Made by a program: the position numbers and the translations under genes
From: Rhinopithecus roxellana
Lineage: Eukaryota; Chordata; Mammalia; Primates; Cercopithecidae
Direction of reading: 5' to 3'
Length of the DNA: 64,000 nucleotides
Assembly: GCF_007565055.1 (NCBI RefSeq)
Contig: NC_044554.1
Coordinates: 19,073,921-19,137,920 of the forward strand
Shown here: positions 57,951 to 64,000 of the stretch, one piece after another
Layout: each line of letters starts with the position of its first letter
Numbering within the stretch: position 1 is the first letter of the stretch
The notes under the pieces: model-generated
Told to the model about the DNA's origin: nothing
The model's database searches: none
Seen by the model: only the letters and a program-made list of their open reading frames with translations

Positions 57951-59090
57951 GACAAGACTATAAAACAGCTTTTTAATGAGGTAAAGGAAAATATACTTGG
58001 AATGAAAGGACAAAAATTGAAAATCTCAGCAGAAAAATAGAAAATGCTAGATGTACTAATTAAAAATCTTAAATAGAAAGTAAAGAAATTCAAAACAAAA
58101 TATTTGAATTAAAATGTAGACTGATCAGATTAATAGTAGAAAGGAGCTGACAAAAAAATAATGAACTTGAAAATCATATAATGGAAATTATCCAAGCTAA
58201 GAGGCAGAGGAGAAAACAAACTAAAGAAAAAGCAAACAGAACTACAGAGAGTGTTAGATTATATCAAATGGTCAAACTTACATGTAATTAATGTCCCAGA
58301 AGCAGAGGAGAGAATGTGTCAGTAAAAATATTTGAAGAATTAGTGTTCAAATACTTTTCAAATTTTGTGAAATACATTGATTCAAAATGTAATATATTCA
58401 GTAAAACCAAAACGACACATACAATGAGTACACCTTACTTAGGCACATCATAGACAAATTACAGAAACCCAAAGAAAAAAAAAAATACTGAAAGAAACCA
58501 GAGAATAATGGCACATTATATACTGTGAAACAATATCCCAAATGATTGTGGTCTTCCCTCAGGAACTATGAAGTCAGAAGAAGTGGAATAACATCATTAA
58601 AGTAATGAAGGAAATAAAACTAGCAACCCAGAGTTCCATGTACAGTGACAATATTCTTCAATAAAAAAGCAAAGTGGAAATATCTGCAGATAACAGAAAA
58701 CTAAGAGAATTTGTCTTGATAAGACATTTATTGCAAAAAATGCTAATGGAAATTCTTCCAGGTGAAGGTAGTAGAGGGAAACAGACATTCAAGAAGGGAA
58801 TATAAAATGATACATATTTGGAGATAGTCTATTTTTTATTCTTCATTTCATTAAAATATGCATGGCTATTTCAGTCAAAGACTATGATGCTTTCTTTCAG
58901 AGTGTATAATGTATATCGATACAATACATATGAAAATTCTAGCATAACAGATCTCACGAGGTAAATGGACTTAGATGGTTGTAAGGTCTTTACATTTTAC
59001 ATTAATGTGTATGATATTAACCTTAAGTAATGTGAAAAGTTAAGGATTCATGACATAACTTTAAATAAACCATTAAAATGCAAACAGTTA
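57951..59090 (+). mobile_element. Old L1M, right part (ORF1 and following region), sense
   Basis: 'agacaagactataaaacagc', 'ggaaattatccaagctaag', 'atcaaatggtcaaac', 'gtcccagaagcagaggagag', 'acacctagg'-like 'cttaggcacatcatagac' and 'gtgaaggtagtagagg' form the ORF1 order, then the spacer 'gatggttgtaaggtctttac'. It continues the piece at 54906-55612. Confidence 0.8.
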
Positions 59091-59437
59091 TAGTTAGGAC
59101 GCCAATACATAAAAACCATTGAAACATTAGGAGATACCTGAGAACCCCACACAGTGCTACTGTGCACCTGGACTCGATCCTGGCCCCCAGAGCCTCTGGG
59201 GGAATGGGTGAGTTAAGGTGGAAAGGAACAACCTGGAACCAGAGGGTTTGGTGTGGCAGGGTCTGTAGTGGAGCACAGCCAGGGTCGGCCATTTCCCTAA
59301 GGTGGACTTGCTCCCTCAGCGGATTTTAGCCTTAGGGGAACTGTTGGTCCTGAATTAGGCAGGGTGGTCTTGCCCTTTAAATTAAATCCAGTAAAAAAAC
59401 TGAGCAAAATATTTCAGCACATACCTCACAGAAGAGA
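59091..59437. other. GC-richer island of unknown origin
   Basis: 59140-59345 is clearly richer in G and C than its surroundings ('ccagagcctctgggggaatg', 'ggtttggtgtggcagggtctg'). The minus frame 59023-59292 runs across it with no recognisable domain. It may be L1M 5' or LTR-derived. Confidence 0.4.
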
Positions 59438-60245
59438 TTTTTGTGGCAGATAAGCACATGAAAAGTTGTCAACATAGTTATTGATCTGAGAAAGTACTAT
59501 TAAAACAAAGAAAAGTTACTGTTGTGTACCCATCGGAAGAGCTAAGAGTAACGGCTGAAAATTTTAAGTGTCCAGATGTGGAGCAACTGAAACTCTCATG
59601 CACTGCCTGTGGGAACGTGAAATGGTACAATTACTTTGGAAAACTCTTCGGATATTTCTTTAAAAATTCAATATATATCCACCAAGTAACCTAGTTATTC
59701 CACCACAGGTATTTACCTGAGATAATTGATAATATATATCCACACAGAGGATTTATATGCACATATTCATAGAAGCTTTTTTTCAAAGTAGCTCCAAAAT
59801 TCAAATAACCCAAATATTCATCAACAAATGCATGGGTAAACAAAATACGGGTATCTTTACAACTGAACACTGCTCGACAATAAAAATGAATCCACACAAT
59901 AACATAAGTGACTCTTTAAGCCATTGTGCTAAGAGGAGCCTTTTGCAAAGGGGTTTATATTGTTTGGTTGATTCTAATTATGTTAAAAATCTAGAAAACG
60001 CTAACTAATCTATAGTGAGCAAAAATGTATCAATGATTATCTGGGGCAGGGTTCAGAGGTATGAATGTGTTCCATAGATGCTTAAAGAAACTCTGAGAGG
60101 TGAGAAAAATGTGTGTTGATTTGAGCATTGGTTTGGCCCTGGACCCATCTATCACAATGAATCAAATCACACACATTAGATGCATACAATTACTTGAATG
60201 TAAATATACCTCAGTAAAGTTGATAAAATTGTGAAACATTTAACA
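59438..60245 (+). mobile_element. L1M ORF2 3' end and 3' UTR, sense
   Basis: 'gtccagatgtggagcaac', 'actctcatgcactgcctg', 'ggtacaattactttggaaaac', 'tattcatagaagctttttttc', 'acaataaaaatgaatcc' and 'gtaaatatacctcagtaaag' follow old L1 order. Confidence 0.82.
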
Positions 60246-61065
60246 CCATTGACTAACAATTCTGCCTGTAGAATTTTTATTTGTTTTATTTTTAGAAAAA
60301 GATGTCCACCAATATATACTGTAACAGTAACCTCATTGAAAGATAATTGTTATCTGTATATGTACTTCAATTATGCATTACTTTTTCATGTCTAAAATCA
60401 GTAACATTTTGACAGTTTTTCTTTTCTGTTGTATTTTATTAAGTGTAAAGTCAATTAAGTAAATGCAGGACCAATTCTCCAGAGAAGTCTGAGAAAATTA
60501 AGTGTAAAACAAGACAGAAGTGATACATTTTATTTTTATTGTGAATATTTAAGGTGTACAGTGTAATGTTGTGATTTACATATACATAGTGAAATGATTA
60601 CTGTAGCCAAGCAAAGGAACATATCCATCACAAAGTGGTATAATTTATAATGTCTCCCTCTCATTGCACTAAATTCAATTGTTTATAAATATATCTTTGG
60701 ATACCTATTGTCCACTGATGCAAGTTATGTAATGATTTTTATCTGTTTATTTTAATGTATTTATATTTGATATTAACCTAAATAAATATTCATAGATAGA
60801 AAAAGAAACATTACCCAACTGCAGCATGGAAATACCAATGTTCTCAGTCATATACACAAAGATGAGTGATGGAAATCCAGCCTAATTCTCCTGTATCCTT
60901 GAATGTGAAGCCATTTTTTGGACTGCACCTTAAAAATCGGAAACATGTTAGTGTTCTATCCCTGTTTCAAACCGTAAATTTTCATTTCTTATTAAAAGTC
61001 AGTAGTATATTTCCTTTTCTTTGATACAGTAAGTCTTTGAACTTCTCAGTAGAAAGAATATATAT
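60246..61065. other. AT-rich interval, part L1-like
   Basis: 60520-60720 ('tttattgtgaatatttaaggtgtacagtgtaatg...gtatacatag') resembles an antisense L1M 3' UTR fragment. The rest is unclassified. Confidence 0.4.
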
Positions 61066-61209
61066 GCACTCTATTGGGTTAGGGGAAAGAATAATGCACC
61101 CACAGTTTTCTGATCTGGGTTCATACCCCAGCCCTCAGTGATTGCAACTCTGAGAAAAGAACACATTATCTATCTCCCAGGGTTATTTTCAGGAACGCTT
61201 CAGCAAAGC

Positions 61210-61375
61210 ACTTTGTTTTTGAGCTAGATGTCTAGGGTTAAAACTTGTTTTCTCAGTTTAACATTGGTATGACCTAGGGCAAATACTTAGTCTCTCTGTT
61301 GATTTTACTCATTAGTAAAATATGATTAGTAATAGCTACTTCACAATGTTAAGGTGAAAATCAGGGAGGATATAT
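61210..61375 (+). mobile_element. MIR SINE, sense
   Basis: 'gagctagatgtctagggtt', 'tggtatgacctagggcaaatac', 'tctctgttgattttactcattagtaaaat' and 'gattagtaatagctacttcac' follow MIR order. Confidence 0.7.
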
Positions 61376-61421
61376 TAATAGTTTGAAACAAAAGTATAGC
61401 AGTAGAAACATAATAAGCATC

Positions 61422-61720
61422 TTTTTTTTTATTTTTTTGAGATGGAGTCTCACTCTGTTGACAGGCTGGGGTACAATGGTGCGATCTTGGCTTACAGTAA
61501 CCTCCACCTCCCAGGTTCAAGCCATTCTCCTGCCTCAGCCTCCTGAGTAGCTGGGACTACAGTCGCATGCTACCATGCCCAGCTAATTTTTTGTATTTTT
61601 AGTAGAGACGGGGTTTCTCCTTGTTGGTCAGGCTGGTCTTGAACTCCCGACCTCAAGAGATCCACCCATCTTGGCCTTCCAAAGTGCTGGGATTGCAGGC
61701 GTGAGCCACCGCACCTGACT
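61422..61720 (-). mobile_element. AluS, antisense
   Basis: T tail, 'gagatggagtctcactctg', both monomers, end 'gccaccgcacctgact'. Duplication ATAAGCATC/ATAAACATC (61413-61421 and 61721-61729). Confidence 0.93.
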
Positions 61721-61844
61721 ATAAACATCATATTTATAGCTATTAGAAGCTGTGAGTTAAGATAGTATCCTTTCCCAAATAAATATTAAATGACCAAGCA
61801 GCCAGCCATAAAAGACAATTACAAATAACACAAGAAACCGAGGA

Positions 61845-62668
61845 GCAGTAAGGCTATAATCAAAAAGTCGAAAGATAAGTGTTGGCCAGGGCGTGCAGAA
61901 AAGGGAACACCTACACACTGTTGGGGGAAATACAAATTAGTACATCCACTATGGAAAACAGTATGGAGTTCCTAAAAATATTTAAAAATAGATCCACCAT
62001 ATGATCCAGCAGTCCCACTGCTGGGTATATATCCAAACGAAATTAAATCAGTATATTAAAGGACATCTGCACTTCCATGTTTATTAAAGCATTATTCCCA
62101 ATAGACAAGAAATTGAATTAACCTAAGTGTATATCAACATGAATGGATAAAGAAAATCTGGTATATAAATCTGGTTTTTCCTTAGCCATAAAAAAGAAGA
62201 AAATCCTGTAATTTGCAAAGATAGTATGTTAAGTAAAATAAGCAGGTACAGAAAGACAAATACCTCATGATCGCACTCGTGGAATTTTAAAAAGTTCATC
62301 TCGTAAAAGTAAAGAGTAGCATGGTGGTTACCAGGGGTTGGGGTGGTGGTCGGGGCAGGAGGTGGCTGGGGAGACATTGGTCAAAGGATAGGAAATTTCA
62401 ATTACATAAGAGGAATACGTTCAAGAGATATATTGTACAACCTGGTGGCTATAGTTAATAGCAATATATTATTTTTTTTGAAAAATGCTGAGAGAGTAGA
62501 TCTCAAGTTTTCACCAGAAAAATTAACAACTAAGTAAGAATATATATTTGATTAGCTTGATTTAGCCATTCCACAGTATATGTATATATGTATGTACGTG
62601 TGTATATATATACACACACGTATATATAAACAAAATATGTTGTACACAATAAATATATACAATTTTAT
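61845..62668 (+). mobile_element. L1MA/L1PB-like ORF2 end and 3' UTR, sense, interrupted by Alu
   Basis: 'gttggccagggcgtgcagaaaagggaacacc', 'ccagcagtcccactgctgggtatatatcc', 'cctcatgatcgcactcgtgg', 'accaggggttggggtgg' and 'attgtacaacctggtggctatagttaatag' follow L1 order. It probably resumes after the Alu at 62979 with 'aattttttaaaattaaac'. Confidence 0.88.
62598..62617. repeat. Perfect 20-bp TG/TA/CA palindrome
   Basis: GTGTGTATAT followed directly by its reverse complement, within a longer alternating purine-pyrimidine run (62575-62628). Confidence 0.9.
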
Positions 62669-62683
62669 CTGTCAACTTTTTTG

Positions 62684-62978
62684 TTTTTTTTCTTTTTGAG
62701 ACAGAGTTTTGCTCTTGCTGCCCAGGCTGGAATGCAATGGTGCGATCTTGGCTTACTGTAATCTCTGCCTTCCAGGTTCAAGCAATTCTCCTACCTCAGC
62801 CTCCTGAGTAGCCGGGATTATAGGCATGCACCACCATGCCTCGCTAATTTTGTATTTTTAGTAGAGAGGGGGTTTCTCCATGTTGGTCAGGCTGGTCTTG
62901 AACTCCTGACCTCAGGTGATCTGCCCACCTCAGCTTCCAAAGTGCTGGGATTACAGGCATGAGCCACAGAGCCCGGCC
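62684..62978 (-). mobile_element. AluS/J, antisense, inserted in L1 3' UTR
   Basis: T-rich tail, 'gagacagagttttgctcttg', both monomers, end 'cacagagcccggcc'. Flanking CTGTCAACTTTTTT (62669-62682) resembles CTGTCAATTTTTT at 62978 onward. Confidence 0.92.
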
Positions 62979-64000
62979 TGTCAATTTTTTAAAATTAAAC
63001 TAAATTAACTATTAAAAAAAAAAAGAGGAAGAAAGAAACTAAGGAGCAGCATCTTCCAGTGATGTAGATTTTATTCCAGAAAGAAAACTATCCCAGCCTG
63101 CCGCTTCCACCACTGTCCATGAATATTGTCTGTAACTGTCAATCAGAATTCCTCTTTCTGTTATCAATTAACTCTTCTATGGACAAACTCCTTGGCTTTT
63201 TAATTAAATTTTAAACTCTACCACCAATGTGCAAAAGAACAGAGGATTTAGTAAATGCAACATTTGCTGAAAGACAAGTTAAATTGATTTGCCTTAAGTA
63301 ATTCCCTTTACATTTTTACTGGTCAATTGCTAAGCTCTAAAGCTGTGAGGAAGAGGATAGATCTGCAGTTTGTGTGTCAGTATAACTGGCATGCAAAACC
63401 TCTACTCCAACTTCTGCAACCTATAGTAAGTTCATCTAGTGTACTTGGACAGTATTTTTGTAGACTATTCTTCTGACGTTACTGCTTCCTTTTCTTTAAA
63501 AGAAAATAAGGTGGTCCTGGAAAGTCTGGGGAAATTTTATTTCCCTTTTCTTTACAGGTAGGTAAAATATTCTATTTCTTGAGCTAGATGCTGGTTACAC
63601 AAGTGGGCTCAGTTTGTTGAAATTCGCTGAGCTTTAGATTTATGACATATTCAGGATTCTTTATTATATAATGCATCAATTAAAGGTAAACATACTGATA
63701 GTAATAAGAGTAGTAATGAAATCACATTTCTTAGCATTTTGTGACATACAGATTAAATGACCTTCTCTGAGCAAGAAAGAGAGAAGTAAATTGTAAAAAA
63801 AGAAGGATGTTTATATGTCCTAAACAATAATTCACAGTTCGTGTCATGCAGTAAAGTAGTTCTGACATAAATAAATTTGGGAAATATTCCATATACTATC
63901 CTCCACCTTGAAGATTCATCATTCACAGCAGCAAATAAAAAACTCTCAAATATTGTACAGTAAATGCATTTGTTAAACTTTGTTTAATGCAGCCTTTACA
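62979..64000. other. AT-rich interval to the window end
   Basis: The first about 40 bp are L1 tail; the remainder has no recognised repeat, exon or RNA gene. Confidence 0.4.

Noticed and set aside
55613..59090. Twin-priming (5' inversion) of a single L1
   Set aside because: The sense ORF1 piece continues L1M text found to the left of 55613, so nested insertion of a different element explains the order better.
59023..59292. 89-residue minus frame across the GC-richer island
   Set aside because: No recognisable domain, no intron/exon context; the composition alone could keep it open.

Overview
The window looks like intergenic, repeat-dominated nuclear DNA from an Old World monkey (macaque, baboon or guenon type). 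The young AluY copies at about 216-525, 8523-8847 and 51156-51468 share an antisense end reading CAGGCTTGAGCCACCGC. Human AluY normally has GGCGTGAGCC at that place, and the variant is typical of cercopithecoid AluYR-type elements. The species call is inference from these Alus. I see no exon of a conventional multi-exon gene, no tRNA or rRNA gene and no CRISPR array. Nearly all long open frames are Alu, L1 or microsatellite translations.

The one convincing coding sequence is a SUMO2 retrocopy on the minus strand (insert 9276-10278, coding frame 9897-10184). It has the complete 95-residue frame, the 5' and 3' UTRs, an AATAAA signal, a poly(A) tract and a perfect 19-bp target-site duplication. 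A GGAA/GGGA microsatellite (10546-10770) lies about 370 bp upstream of its start codon.

Layout: 1-9 kb holds AluYs, antisense L1, L2/MIR fragments and an antisense MLT1 LTR with a perfect 5-bp duplication (5518-5928). 9-10.8 kb holds the retrogene and microsatellite. 11-14.6 kb holds old L1M (one long antisense element) and a younger L1PA 3' end. 15.8-16.5 kb holds an LTR-like stretch. 17.2-21.6 kb is a retroviral-repeat cluster: an antisense MaLR element with two Alus inside it, then a MER11 (HERV-K11/HML-8 family) solo LTR. 25.4-30 kb holds an MLT1 LTR and then a structurally complete MaLR (THE1/MST type) provirus (25973-29979) with paired LTRs and a perfect 5-bp duplication; a 1.6-kb antisense LTR (26690-28282) with a 4-bp duplication is nested inside. 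33-45.8 kb is mostly ancient L2, MIR, MER5A, L1M and MLT1. 46.3-48.8 kb is a head-to-head pair of L1 3' ends containing a 32-bp-period triplication. 51-53.5 kb holds three Alus. 54.9-59.1 kb is an old sense L1M split by an antisense L1MA-like element. 59.4-63 kb holds L1M, MIR and Alu copies.

Nothing works as an operon or pathway. What the sequence mainly shows is a layered insertion history (MaLR, then ERV LTR; L1M, then L1MA; L1ME beside L1PA; L2, then MER5A; L1, then Alu) plus one retrogene whose reading frame is unbroken. Family names are from recognition of consensus-like motifs, without a database search; subfamily calls and outer borders of the ancient repeats are approximate.
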